Shown one piece after another: positions 8,093 to 17,145 of a stretch of 64,000 nt of DNA. Made by a program: the position numbers and the translations under genes. Location: contig NZ_CP017834.1 of NCBI RefSeq assembly GCF_001907975.1, positions 186,001 to 250,000 on the forward strand, given 5' to 3'. This stretch comes from Silvanigrella aquatica. Its GTDB lineage: Bacteria > Bdellovibrionota_B > Oligoflexia > Silvanigrellales > Silvanigrellaceae. The notes beneath the pieces are model-generated. The model was not told where the DNA came from. It searched no databases and saw only the letters and a list, made by a program, of their open reading frames with translations. The stretch's first letter is position 1. Each line of letters opens with the position of its first letter.

Positions 8093-9346
8093 ATGAAAAC
8101 AGAGCCCCTTGATTTTCAGAAAACCAAGAAATATAAATTAACTATGATTCTTTTATGTATTGGGTATTTTATTGACTTTTATGATTTAACTATATTTTCT
8201 GCAAGTTATGTAGATGTATTTAGAGATTCTTTTAATATATATGAAAAAGCAGATATTCAACAGTTATATTTAAAAATATCTAGTTTTTATACACTTGGGA
8301 TATTCTGTGGTGCTATATTTTTTGGAATTATGGGTGATAAAATAGGTCGTACCGCAATGATACGCTACTGTATTTTAATATATTCCGTAGCGATGATTCT
8401 GAGTATTTTTACTACTTCTATTACTCTATTTACTATTTTACGTTTTATTTCAGGGGCAGGTTTAGCTGCTGAATTTGCTACTTCAAGTGTACTTATTAAT
8501 GAATTATTGCCATCAAAGTCAGCTGCAAAATATACTTCATTGTTATATTTTTGTGGAATATTAGGCGGTATGACAGCAACTTATTTGGGTTCTATTTCTT
8601 GGCAAATGATGTATTTATTTGGTGGTTTGTCTGGAATTATTTTATATATTGCTAGAAAAAAAATATGCGAATCTATTTTATTTCTTAACTTAAATAAAAA
8701 TATTGCCAAAGGAAATCCTTTTCAACTATTCCATGGTATTCCAAATATTTTAAAATTTTTAAGACTACTTTTTCTTATAATTCCTTTTAATTTTCTAATT
8801 TCAATTATGTTTATTTTTCCAAGATTTATGAATTTAAGTACTGATTTAAGTGTTTCTAATAAAACTTTATTAACTGGATTTTTTATTGGAAATTTAATAA
8901 GTACAGTATCTTGTAATTTAATAATAAATAAATTTAAAGATTTTCGAATATTTGTTCTAATAAATATAATTATATTTTCAATTGTTATGCCATCTTTTAT
9001 ATTTATCCCTGAAAAGTTATTTTTCCCTTATACTATTTTATTAGGTCTATTAGGTGGTGGATTACCTACAGTTTGGATTCAAATTGTTGTTAAAAGTTAT
9101 GGTACAAATTTAAGAAGTACAGCTGCGAATACTTTATTTGCATTTGGGCGATTAAGTGGTATTTTGTTTAATACAATAATTGGTTTTTGTTTAGTAACCC
9201 CAGAAAATTTTCATTTTAGTGTTACAATAATGGTTGTTATAATTATGATAATTGTATTAATAGCTTTATTAAATACTAAAAATAACTATGATGTTAATAT
9301 GGAATATTTAGAGAGTAAAAAGTTAGTTGCAAACTCTTCTAAATAA
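8093..9346 (+). CDS. MFS transporter
   Basis: The 417-residue product has about twelve hydrophobic helices and the MFS loop signature FFGIMGDKIGRTAMIRY between helices 2 and 3. Its GAGLAAEFATSSVLINELLPSK segment resembles the metabolite/sugar:proton symporter branch. The substrate is not evident. I prefer ATG 8093 to ATG 8078, because AAAGGTAG lies at the proper distance from 8093. The stop codon lies inside a perfect inverted repeat that probably terminates transcription against the convergent chemoreceptor gene. Confidence 0.82.
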   Translation: MKTEPLDFQKTKKYKLTMILLCIGYFIDFYDLTIFSASYVDVFRDSFNIYEKADIQQLYLKISSFYTLGIFCGAIFFGIMGDKIGRTAMIRYCILIYSVAMILSIFTTSITLFTILRFISGAGLAAEFATSSVLINELLPSKSAAKYTSLLYFCGILGGMTATYLGSISWQMMYLFGGLSGIILYIARKKICESILFLNLNKNIAKGNPFQLFHGIPNILKFLRLLFLIIPFNFLISIMFIFPRFMNLSTDLSVSNKTLLTGFFIGNLISTVSCNLIINKFKDFRIFVLINIIIFSIVMPSFIFIPEKLFFPYTILLGLLGGGLPTVWIQIVVKSYGTNLRSTAANTLFAFGRLSGILFNTIIGFCLVTPENFHFSVTIMVVIIMIIVLIALLNTKNNYDVNMEYLESKKLVANSSK

Positions 9347-9358
9347 AAATTTAGAAGA
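9335..9358. terminator. Bidirectional hairpin between convergent genes
   Basis: A perfect 10-bp inverted repeat (TCTTCTAAAT / ATTTAGAAGA) with an AAAA loop spans the stop codon of the MFS gene and lies 27 bases from the stop of the convergent chemoreceptor gene. The stem is AT-rich and the following T-run is interrupted, so termination strength is uncertain. The position between two convergent genes supports the call. Confidence 0.5.
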
Positions 9359-9384
9359 ATATTTTAAATATATTATAATTAAAT

Positions 9385-10917
9385 TCAATTAATTTTTTTA
9401 GTCATTTTCTTATTTACAAAATCACCCAAAATAAATTTTTCAATTTCTTTCGTTGTTTCAATTAATTTTTGACCTTGCTCAACGAGTTCATGTGAAGACT
9501 CTGCGGTTTCACCAACGGATATTTGATTTTTTTGTGTTGCCCTATCTATTTCTGACATAGCGGTGGTTATCTGTCGAACACCAATATCTTGTTCCTTTGT
9601 AGCAGAAGATATTTGTTCAATTACAGAAACCATTGTAATAATGTCTTGCGATATTTTTGTAAATGATTCTTCCGCTTTGCCTGTTACAACTTTTCCTTCG
9701 GTTATTCTGTCTTTTGTGATATTTAATATTTTATTGACTTCTTCTTGGCTTTTTACAATTAAAGCTTGAATTTCTTTTGCCGATTTTCCACTGACTTTGG
9801 CTAAATTACCCACTTCTTCAGCGACCACAGCAAAGCCTTTTCCGTATTCTCCTGCGCGTGCCGATTCTATGGACGCATTCAAAGATAATAATTCTGTTTT
9901 CGAAACAATATCATTTATAACAGAAGTTTTTGCATAAATTTGGTTAATAATAGCAGCTATATTTTGTAATTGATTATTTGATTCCTGAATTGTTTCCATA
10001 CTCAAGGACAAATTTTTCATAGTCTTTTGGCTATTTTCAAGTTTTATAGTGGCGGCTTTTGCTACCTGAGTTGATTCTTGCGCATTTTCAGCGGTTTTAT
10101 TCACCATACTTGTAATTTGATTTATTGCCGCAGTCGTTTGATGAACAGAAGCAGCTTCCTGTGCCACAGATTCTTCTAATGATTGTGAACTTTTTTTAAG
10201 AATATGTGAAATGCTCATGGTGTGGTCACCTTGCTTTTTAAGCTCTTCAATATTTAATTTTATTTTTTTTGTTAATTTAATAATAATCGATATGATAATG
10301 AGGCTTGTCACGATTGAAAATACCATGACACATGTCATGGTGATCATGGTTATTGTCGTTAAATAGGCACCTTGCTTTGTGGAATTGCGACCACCTTCAA
10401 TGTTATAATTTGATTCTTTATCAATGTTTCCAATTAATTTAAATAAAGTAGGCCGCCCGACGGCATAATAATGATTCAGGGCTTCAAGCCCTTTTCCTTG
10501 CTTTACTAAAGCAATTTCAATTTCATAGGCATTTAAATATTCTTTATATAAGCTCATTGTTTGATTATAAATTTCATGTTCTCCAACAGCAATGAGACCT
10601 AGAGACTCATATTCTTTGAATGCTTTATCTAATTGATTTTTGAATGTTTGAAGATCTTCAAAATTTTTTGCCATTTTATCACGCTGATTAGCAACGCTAT
10701 CTGCAATAACTAAAACTTCTCTACGAGAAAGATTGCCGACATATAAATTGATTTTTGAAAAAGCTTCAATGCTCGGCATCCAGCTATTTCCTGTTTCCTG
10801 GGCAAAGGATTGTGTTTTATCAATCATAAAAATACAATATAAGCAGGAAAATAAAATCAATGTAATAAGAACAATGATTGATGTGATGATTTTAAAAGCG
10901 AGACTTTTTTTTGTCAT
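9385..10917 (-). CDS. Methyl-accepting chemotaxis protein, paralogue 1
   Basis: This 510-residue receptor has TM1 at about residues 8-32, a mostly helical periplasmic domain at about 33-185 (four-helix-bundle type, with a conserved GNLSRRE turn) and TM2 at about 187-213. The cytoplasmic signalling domain follows. The hairpin tip reads [17 protein letters not shown], then [20 protein letters not shown]. Only about 35 residues separate TM2 from the coiled coil, so there is no normal HAMP domain. The stretch [19 protein letters not shown] looks like a methylation helix. No CheR-binding pentapeptide ends the protein. It would signal through CheW/CheA. First of three close tandem paralogues on this strand. 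Its ribosome site lies in a small hairpin (10924-10940). Confidence 0.93.
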   Translation of the reverse strand: MTKKSLAFKIITSIIVLITLILFSCLYCIFMIDKTQSFAQETGNSWMPSIEAFSKINLYVGNLSRREVLVIADSVANQRDKMAKNFEDLQTFKNQLDKAFKEYESLGLIAVGEHEIYNQTMSLYKEYLNAYEIEIALVKQGKGLEALNHYYAVGRPTLFKLIGNIDKESNYNIEGGRNSTKQGAYLTTITMITMTCVMVFSIVTSLIIISIIIKLTKKIKLNIEELKKQGDHTMSISHILKKSSQSLEESVAQEAASVHQTTAAINQITSMVNKTAENAQESTQVAKAATIKLENSQKTMKNLSLSMETIQESNNQLQNIAAIINQIYAKTSVINDIVSKTELLSLNASIESARAGEYGKGFAVVAEEVGNLAKVSGKSAKEIQALIVKSQEEVNKILNITKDRITEGKVVTGKAEESFTKISQDIITMVSVIEQISSATKEQDIGVRQITTAMSEIDRATQKNQISVGETAESSHELVEQGQKLIETTKEIEKFILGDFVNKKMTKKIN

Positions 10918-10923
10918 TTATGA

Positions 10924-10940
10924 TTTCCTAAATAAGGAAA
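10924..10940 (-). promoter_or_regulatory. Hairpin covering the ribosome binding site of chemoreceptor 1
   Basis: The sequence TTTCCTAAATAAGGAAA forms a 6-bp stem with a 5-base loop. On the minus strand, one arm is the AGGAAA ribosome binding site, 6 bases before the ATG at 10917. Folding would hide the site. Whether it is used for regulation is inference. Confidence 0.4.
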
Positions 10941-11078
10941 CTTATTTACATTTGTTATTTTATTTTAATTTTATAAATTATAAGGAGGAAATTTTTTCCA
11001 TTTGACAGAGTTATAACAGGAATTAAATTTTTATTTTTGTAAATTTATAAAAAGGGACGCCACATTTTAAATGAAATT

Positions 11079-12590
11079 CTAAGCCGTTTTGTCACTACCC
11101 AAAATTAACAATTCTATAGTATGAGTTGTCTGTTTTAATTTTTGCCCCTGATCTACGAGTTCATTTGAGGATTGAGCTGTTTCGTTAACGGCGATTTGGT
11201 TTTTTTGTGTAGCGCGGTCAATTTCAGACATAGCTGTGGTAATTTGTCTGACGCCAATGTCTTGTTCTTTTGTGGCCGCAGAAATTTGGTCAATAACCGA
11301 AACCATATTCACAATGTCTTCTGAAATATGCATAAAAGATTCTTGTGCTTCCGATGTCACGGACTTTCCTTCAGCAACGCGGTCTTTGGTTATATTTAAA
11401 ATTTTATTGACTTCTTCTTGGCTTTTTGTAATGAGTTCTTGAATTTCTTGCGCCGATTTACCGCTTATTTTTGCTAAATTACCCACTTCTTCGGCAACCA
11501 CAGCGAAGCCTTTACCATATTCCCCGGCACGAGCCGATTCAATGGAGGCATTTAAGGACAACAATTCGGTTTTAGAAACAATGTCATTAATAACCGAAGT
11601 TTTTGTGTGAATTTGATTGATAATTTCGGCAATGTTTTGCAATTGACTGTTGGATTCTTGAATGGTTTCCATGCTGTTAACCAGCTTTTTCATGGTTTCT
11701 TGGCTGCTCTCCGCTTTACTCGAAGCGCTCTTGGCCACATTATTCGATTCCTGCGCATTTTCAGCGGTTTTATTGACCATGCTGGTAATTTCGTTAATGG
11801 CCGCCGTAGTTTCGTGTACCGATGCTGCTTGTTCCGTTACGGAGGCAGATAGAGTTTCAGAGCTATTTTTTAAAGTGTGCGAAATTTTCATGGTATTTTC
11901 GCCTTGTCTTTTGAGCTCTATAATTCCTAGTTTAATAGTGTTTGTTAATTTAAGAATAATTAAAACAATAGCAGTCATAATAATTAAGGATAATGTTATT
12001 ACAATGGACATTGTCCAGTTAGTGAGAGATGTTAAATAATTTCCTTGCTTTGTTGCATTCTCGCCGCCTTTGGCATTGAAATCGGCTTCTTTATCCACTG
12101 CTTCTAGAAATTTAAATAAGTTTTTTTTGCCTGTTGTATTATAATGATTAATAGCTTCAGCTGCTTTGCCTTCTTTCACTAAATTGAGCTCTTTATTCAT
12201 GTCTTCCATATAGGTTTTGTATGTTGCTAAAGTAACATCGTAAAACGGTTGTTCCCCAGGGCCAAGTAAACCTAATGTAATATAGTCTTTAATTTCTTTA
12301 TCCAGGTTGGTACTGAATTTTTCAATGTCAGCAAAATTTTGTTCGCGTCCTTCGGTATCTTTTATGGCGGCATTGGCCATAACCAATATGCTGCGCCGTG
12401 ACATATTTCCTGCGAGCACGTTAATGCGTGCAATGGCCTCAATACTGGGCATCCAGCTCGTGCCCACATCGTTGGCGTAAAATTGGGCTTTGTTAATCAT
12501 TGTAATACAATAAACGCATGAGAAAAGAATTAAAAAGCCAAGTATAGAAATGGAAGTGATAATTTTAAATGACAGACTTTTATTGCCCAT
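11079..12590 (-). CDS. Methyl-accepting chemotaxis protein, paralogue 2
   Basis: The 503-residue receptor shares the plan of its neighbours: TM1 near residues 8-32, a four-helix sensor domain with GNMSRRS, TM2 near 188-213, then directly the signalling coiled coil without a recognisable HAMP domain. The signalling tip [20 protein letters not shown] is identical to paralogue 1, whereas the sensor domains have diverged. That pattern suggests duplication followed by change in ligand. The methylation-type helix [20 protein letters not shown] is clear. It lies 161 bases upstream (in transcription) of paralogue 1 and 93 bases downstream of paralogue 3. Its G+C content looks somewhat higher than that of paralogue 1. 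Confidence 0.93.
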   Translation of the reverse strand: MGNKSLSFKIITSISILGFLILFSCVYCITMINKAQFYANDVGTSWMPSIEAIARINVLAGNMSRRSILVMANAAIKDTEGREQNFADIEKFSTNLDKEIKDYITLGLLGPGEQPFYDVTLATYKTYMEDMNKELNLVKEGKAAEAINHYNTTGKKNLFKFLEAVDKEADFNAKGGENATKQGNYLTSLTNWTMSIVITLSLIIMTAIVLIILKLTNTIKLGIIELKRQGENTMKISHTLKNSSETLSASVTEQAASVHETTAAINEITSMVNKTAENAQESNNVAKSASSKAESSQETMKKLVNSMETIQESNSQLQNIAEIINQIHTKTSVINDIVSKTELLSLNASIESARAGEYGKGFAVVAEEVGNLAKISGKSAQEIQELITKSQEEVNKILNITKDRVAEGKSVTSEAQESFMHISEDIVNMVSVIDQISAATKEQDIGVRQITTAMSEIDRATQKNQIAVNETAQSSNELVDQGQKLKQTTHTIELLILGSDKTA

Positions 12591-12683
12591 AAGTAGTGCC
12601 TCTTTGCGAAGTTCGTGACTACAAACACACCATCGGTTGAATTTTAATGAAATTAAGTCGTTTTAATTTTTTTTCTACTTCAA

Positions 12684-14204
12684 TTAGGAAGCGCGTTTCG
12701 TTGAACCCATTATCAAGAGTTCAATTTCACTTGTGGTTTTAATAAGTTTTTCACCTTGCTCAACAAGTTCATTGGAGGAATGCGCTGTTTCGTTAACCGC
12801 AAGTTGATTTTTTTGTGTCCCACGATCAATTTCAGACATAGCTAATGTAATTTGTCTTACACCAACGTCTTGTTCTTTAGTGGCCGCAGAAATTTGTTCG
12901 ATAACAGAAACCATATTTATAATGTCTTCTGAAATATGTAAAAAAGATTTTTGAGCCTCATTTGTGACCGCTTTTCCTTCAGCAACCCGATCTTTAGTTA
13001 CATTAAGTATTTTATTCACTTCTTCCTGGCTTTTGACAATGAGCTCTTGAATTTCTTGTGCCGATTTTCCGCTGACTTTAGCCAAATTTCCGACCTCTTC
13101 GGCAACCACGGCAAAGCCTTTGCCGTACTCACCGGCACGCGCCGATTCTATGGAGGCATTTAAAGACAACAGCTCTGTTTTTGAGACAATGTCATTAATG
13201 ACCGAAGTTTTTGTATGAATTTGAGTGATAATTTGAGCGATATTTTGTAGTTGACTGTTGGATTCTTGAATGGTTTCCATACTAGAGACTAATTTTTTCA
13301 TTGTCTCTTGGCTGGCGTCAGCTTCATTGGAAGCTTCCTTGGCTACTTTAGCAGATACTTCCGCATTTTCAGAAGTTTTATTGACCATACTCGTAATTTC
13401 ATTAATAGCGGCCGTGGTTTCATGCACCGAAGCTGCCTGTGCTGTGACAGATGCTGAAAGCGATTGCGAACTGTGTTTTAATGTTTGTGAAATTTTCATG
13501 GTGCTGTCACCTTGTTGTTTTAATTCTTCAATTGCAGTTTTAATTTTTTGAGTTAATTTAAGAATAATACCAGTAATAACTAAAATAATGACTATGGAAG
13601 AGATAATCACAATGGACATAGTCCAATTTGTCAGAGCCGTTAAATAACTGCCTTTTTTGGAGGACGTTTCAGCTCCGTCTTTGTTAAATTGTGTTTCTTT
13701 GCTTTCGGCTTCAAGTAATTTAAATAAGTTGACGTTCCCATTTTCTCTAAAATCTTGCATGGCCTCTTGCTTTTTTCCTTGTTTTAAAAGATCTTGTTCA
13801 TAATTTATTGATTGTATAAAAAGATTATAATATTTCATGACTTCATCGTAATATGGTTTTTCTCCAAGATCGACAGATAATAAACCACTTGTATCATACT
13901 CTTTTAAATTTTTATCTAGTTTTGCTTTAAATGTCTCTAAACCTTCTTTTAACTTATCTATATCTTTTAAATTATTGTAACCATACTCACTTAAAATAGT
14001 CACATGACGTCTTGAAACATTTCCAACTTGCGTAGTTATATCGGCAAAGGCATCAATGCTGGGGAGCCAATTTATAGCAAGTTCATTAGCATATAGTTGG
14101 GTTTTATTGATCATAAAAATACAATATATGCTTGTGAAAAGTATGAGAATGCCAAGTAAAAAAATGGAACTCATAATTTTAAAATTGAGACTTTTGCTAT
14201 TCAT
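12684..14204 (-). CDS. Methyl-accepting chemotaxis protein, paralogue 3
   Basis: This 506-residue protein has the same order as paralogues 1 and 2. TM1 is followed by a periplasmic four-helix domain with GNVSRRH, then TM2 and a signalling domain carrying the same tip ([20 protein letters not shown]). No HAMP domain is visible. The sensor domain is the most different of the three tandem copies: it has an insertion-like [20 protein letters not shown] segment. The ligand is unknown. About 40 bases upstream of the ATG the minus strand reads TCCGATAT, resembling the -10 of flagellar sigma-28 promoters. Just beyond that lies a decayed C-terminal fragment of another receptor (14265-14456), so the array was once longer. 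Confidence 0.93.
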   Translation of the reverse strand: MNSKSLNFKIMSSIFLLGILILFTSIYCIFMINKTQLYANELAINWLPSIDAFADITTQVGNVSRRHVTILSEYGYNNLKDIDKLKEGLETFKAKLDKNLKEYDTSGLLSVDLGEKPYYDEVMKYYNLFIQSINYEQDLLKQGKKQEAMQDFRENGNVNLFKLLEAESKETQFNKDGAETSSKKGSYLTALTNWTMSIVIISSIVIILVITGIILKLTQKIKTAIEELKQQGDSTMKISQTLKHSSQSLSASVTAQAASVHETTAAINEITSMVNKTSENAEVSAKVAKEASNEADASQETMKKLVSSMETIQESNSQLQNIAQIITQIHTKTSVINDIVSKTELLSLNASIESARAGEYGKGFAVVAEEVGNLAKVSGKSAQEIQELIVKSQEEVNKILNVTKDRVAEGKAVTNEAQKSFLHISEDIINMVSVIEQISAATKEQDVGVRQITLAMSEIDRGTQKNQLAVNETAHSSNELVEQGEKLIKTTSEIELLIMGSTKRAS

Positions 14205-14264
14205 TTAATTGCCCCATTAAAAAATAATTGAAAGAGAAATGATATCGGATCTATTTTATTTTTA

Positions 14265-14456
14265 TTAAGAATTTATTTTAGAAAATTTCATAATTAATAT
14301 CTCAATTTGTGTTGTTTTTGTAATCAATTTGTAATATTTTTTCGCAAATAAATTTAATTTATTTTCTATTTTAGTAACAAATTTATTTGTGAGAATTTCA
14401 CTTATAATCTGTGGGACATTTTGCGACTGATTATTAAATTAATGTATATGCTGAAT
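14265..14456 (-). pseudogene. Decayed C-terminus of a chemoreceptor
   Basis: In one minus-strand frame these 64 codons translate to a degenerate copy of the receptor C-terminus. The end, KLITKTTQIEILIM, aligns with the end of paralogue 3 ([14 protein letters not shown]). The upstream part, IQHIH-stop-FNNQSQNVPQI, lines up with [18 protein letters not shown]. There is one in-frame TAA at codon 6, no start codon and no intact upstream domain. It lies between paralogue 3 and the binding-protein gene, exactly where a further receptor of the array would end. I conclude that a fifth receptor was deleted or eroded here. The similarity is short, so confidence is moderate. Confidence 0.6.
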
Positions 14457-14496
14457 GATATTAGATTTTTTTGTTTTTACTTAGCTTGAGTTCGCC

Positions 14497-15366
14497 TTAT
14501 TTTGAATTTTTTGTATCAGAATGAGTATTAGCATGTTCAATTTTAAAATCCCTTGTTAGAGGAAAAAGTGAATCAGAACCAAACCACTTATTAAAAATTT
14601 CTTTTGCTCTTCCTGATGTTTCCATATCTTCTAAAATATCATTAATTAATTTTAATAAATCATCGGAATTTTTTCTGACGCCAATTCCATAGGGCTCGGA
14701 AGAAATATCAAAATGGGTTATTTCAAAATCAGGCTTACTTTTTATATTTGCAAGAATGCCAACTAAAACTGATTCATCTGTTGTGATTGCAAAGATTTTC
14801 TCAAGGTAAAGAGCATGTGCTGCTTGGGAATAATCTTCTAATCCTAGAATTGTTGCTTTAGGAAGATATTTTTTCGTATTTGATTCCGCTGTAGAGCCTT
14901 TTGAAGTAATAATTATTTTTCCATCTAAATCTTTTAATTCGGCGACGGTACCCTTGCGAACTAAAAATTTTTGTTTTGAAACAAAATATTGATAGCTAAA
15001 GTCAATTTGTTCTTTTCTTTCTTTAGTCATTGTCATTGTACATATTAAAACATCTACTTCCTTTTTTAGTAACAAGGGGATTCTTGTGGATGAATTCACT
15101 GTTTTAAAAACAGCTTTGACCTTCAGTCTATTTGCAATTTCATTTGCAAAATCTATGTCATATCCTTCTAATATTCTTGTTTTTTGATCAATTTTCTTAA
15201 TATAACCAAATGGAACTAAATTATCTTTTACGCCAAAAACAATCTCATTTTTATTCTTAATTTCTGTAATAGCATCTGAGTATGCTAAATTATTATAGAA
15301 GAAAAATAGATATGCGGCATTAAATAATATAATAAATTTTACAATAAAATAATTAAAATTAATCAT
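14497..15366 (-). CDS. Orphan periplasmic amino-acid-type solute-binding protein
   Basis: The 289-residue protein starts with a hydrophobic signal segment (to about residue 29, LAYSDA). It continues as a family 3 bacterial solute-binding protein: [49 protein letters not shown], then the second-lobe segment [18 protein letters not shown] and the closing [19 protein letters not shown]. Such proteins bind polar amino acids or related compounds in the periplasm. No ABC permease or ATPase gene is nearby. Its start overlaps the stop of the upstream chemoreceptor as ATGA. It is therefore more likely a ligand-presenting subunit for that receptor than a transport component; this is inference. Confidence 0.85.
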   Translation of the reverse strand: MINFNYFIVKFIILFNAAYLFFFYNNLAYSDAITEIKNKNEIVFGVKDNLVPFGYIKKIDQKTRILEGYDIDFANEIANRLKVKAVFKTVNSSTRIPLLLKKEVDVLICTMTMTKERKEQIDFSYQYFVSKQKFLVRKGTVAELKDLDGKIIITSKGSTAESNTKKYLPKATILGLEDYSQAAHALYLEKIFAITTDESVLVGILANIKSKPDFEITHFDISSEPYGIGVRKNSDDLLKLINDILEDMETSGRAKEIFNKWFGSDSLFPLTRDFKIEHANTHSDTKNSK

Positions 15367-16853
15367 AAATCACCTTTAATTAATATTTCAATTTCTTTTG
15401 CAGTTGAGTCTAATTTAGTGCTTTCCTCAACTAATTTAATTGCAGAGTTTGAGTTGGTTTCAGCTGTTTCCTTACAGTATTGAGTCGATTTATCAATATC
15501 TCCCATTGATGTAGCAATTTGTCTTATACCAATCTCTTGTTCTTGTGTGGCTTCTGATATTTGCGAAATAGTGTTTGTCATTGTTGAAATATCATCGGCA
15601 ATTTTTTGAAAAGCAGTTTGTGCTTCTGTCGTTACTAATTTTCCTTCATCAATTTTTACTTTTGTCACTCCTAGAATCTTATTTACTTGTTCTTGACTTT
15701 TTGTAATTAATTCTTGAATTTCACTTGCTGATTTACCGCTAATTTTTGCCAATACGCCAACTTCTTCTGCTACTACAGCAAATCCTTTACCATGTTCTCC
15801 AGCCCTTGCTGATTCAATTGAAGCGTTTAGAGATAGTAATTCAGTTTTAGCAACAATATCGTTAATTACAGTTGTTTTAGAATTTATTTGTGAAATAATG
15901 GCAGAAATTTCCTGTAATTTATTATTTGATTCTTGAATATTATGCATCGCAAAAACAAGTTTTTTCATTATTGTCTGTCCCTCATTTGCTTTTGAGGTGG
16001 CACTTTCTGCAATTTTTCTAGATTCAATAGAGTTTTCAGATGTTTTATTCACCATGCTTGTAATTTGATTGACAGCAGCTCCTGTTTTTAAAACAGCATC
16101 TCCTTGTTCAATAACTGTTTTAGACAATGAATTTGAATCTTTTTTCAAGAGCATGGCAATATCATTTGTTGAAATACTTTGTTTCTTTAAATTTTCGATT
16201 CCATTAATAATAGATCTTGTTGAAATATTTACAATTCTAAAAATTATAATTGAAATAATTAAACTTAATGAAAATATAATAATCATACCAATAATAGTTA
16301 CTTTAGTAAAATAAGCTCCTTTTCTAGTAGAATTAAGTGCTCCTTTATAATTGATATCAGCTATTTCAAAAAAACTAGACTCAGCATTTTTCATTAGAGG
16401 TATTGCTTTTGTCTTAATTAAAAGAAGAGCTCCTTTTTCATCATTTTTCCCTGAATTTTTAAAAATTTCATTTACCAAAGATCGAATCTCGTCCCACATT
16501 GGTAAAAATTTTTGCAATTCAGCGCGCTCTTCCGGTCCCGTTATTTCTGTTTCATATATAGCAATTAAAGCATTTACTGATTTTATTGTATCATTTATTA
16601 CCATTAATTGATCATGATAGTTGTCTTTATCTGATATGGTTAAAAGCTCAAATTGAAGCGATTTTAATAATACAATTTGAGCGACAATTCGCTGAGCGGT
16701 ATCCACACTTGGCAACCAGCTTAGACCCGTTTCATCAGCAAATTTATTTGTTGTTATAATCATTGAAATTGTATAAATTGAAGTCATAAATATGAGACTA
16801 AGTAAGATAAATATTGAAGTGTAAAGTTTAAATGGTAAGCTTTTCTTTTTCAT
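15363..16853 (-). CDS. Methyl-accepting chemotaxis protein, divergent fourth paralogue
   Basis: The 496-residue receptor keeps the family plan (TM1, helical periplasmic domain, TM2, signalling domain with [16 protein letters not shown] then [21 protein letters not shown]). It is clearly more distant from the other three along its whole length, including a shorter sensor domain (to about residue 175). No HAMP domain is visible. The stop overlaps the start of the solute-binding protein gene by 4 bases, so the two are translated together. That pairing suggests the receptor reads the loaded binding protein, as Tar and Tsr do with sugar-binding proteins. The upstream 290 bases hold no gene. Confidence 0.92.
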   Translation of the reverse strand: MKKKSLPFKLYTSIFILLSLIFMTSIYTISMIITTNKFADETGLSWLPSVDTAQRIVAQIVLLKSLQFELLTISDKDNYHDQLMVINDTIKSVNALIAIYETEITGPEERAELQKFLPMWDEIRSLVNEIFKNSGKNDEKGALLLIKTKAIPLMKNAESSFFEIADINYKGALNSTRKGAYFTKVTIIGMIIIFSLSLIISIIIFRIVNISTRSIINGIENLKKQSISTNDIAMLLKKDSNSLSKTVIEQGDAVLKTGAAVNQITSMVNKTSENSIESRKIAESATSKANEGQTIMKKLVFAMHNIQESNNKLQEISAIISQINSKTTVINDIVAKTELLSLNASIESARAGEHGKGFAVVAEEVGVLAKISGKSASEIQELITKSQEQVNKILGVTKVKIDEGKLVTTEAQTAFQKIADDISTMTNTISQISEATQEQEIGIRQIATSMGDIDKSTQYCKETAETNSNSAIKLVEESTKLDSTAKEIEILIKGDL

Positions 16854-17145
16854 TTTTCCTCTTTTTGCAAAAACGTAAATATTTTATATTAATTAAATTT
16901 TAAATAATTTAAAATTTAGTGCATGCCATAAGTGACAACTAAACTGAAAATCAAGTAAATATAATATAATATTTAAAATATTAACGGAGCTTAAAAATTT
17001 TTCAAAAATGTATGCCTATTTATTTTGAAAGATAAACTTTTGATTCAAATAATACCCTTCCATTTTACCTTTAGAAAACTTTAGCTCTAACATCGGAAGG
17101 ATTTGCTATTAATTGATTATTAAATTTAAAAAAATATTTTACTGT
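16854..17145. other. Spacer between efflux operon and chemoreceptor 4
   Basis: These 292 bases lie between the end of the efflux operon and the start of chemoreceptor 4, both on the minus strand. I see no reading frame worth calling and no clear terminator hairpin. The promoter for the receptor/binding-protein pair should lie in the left part. Confidence 0.4.

Noticed and set aside
11607-12039. Plus-strand open frames inside chemoreceptor 2 (and similar ones inside receptors 1, 3 and 4)
   Set aside because: They are antisense images of the strongly conserved signalling domain, recur at the same place in each paralogue and have no ribosome sites.
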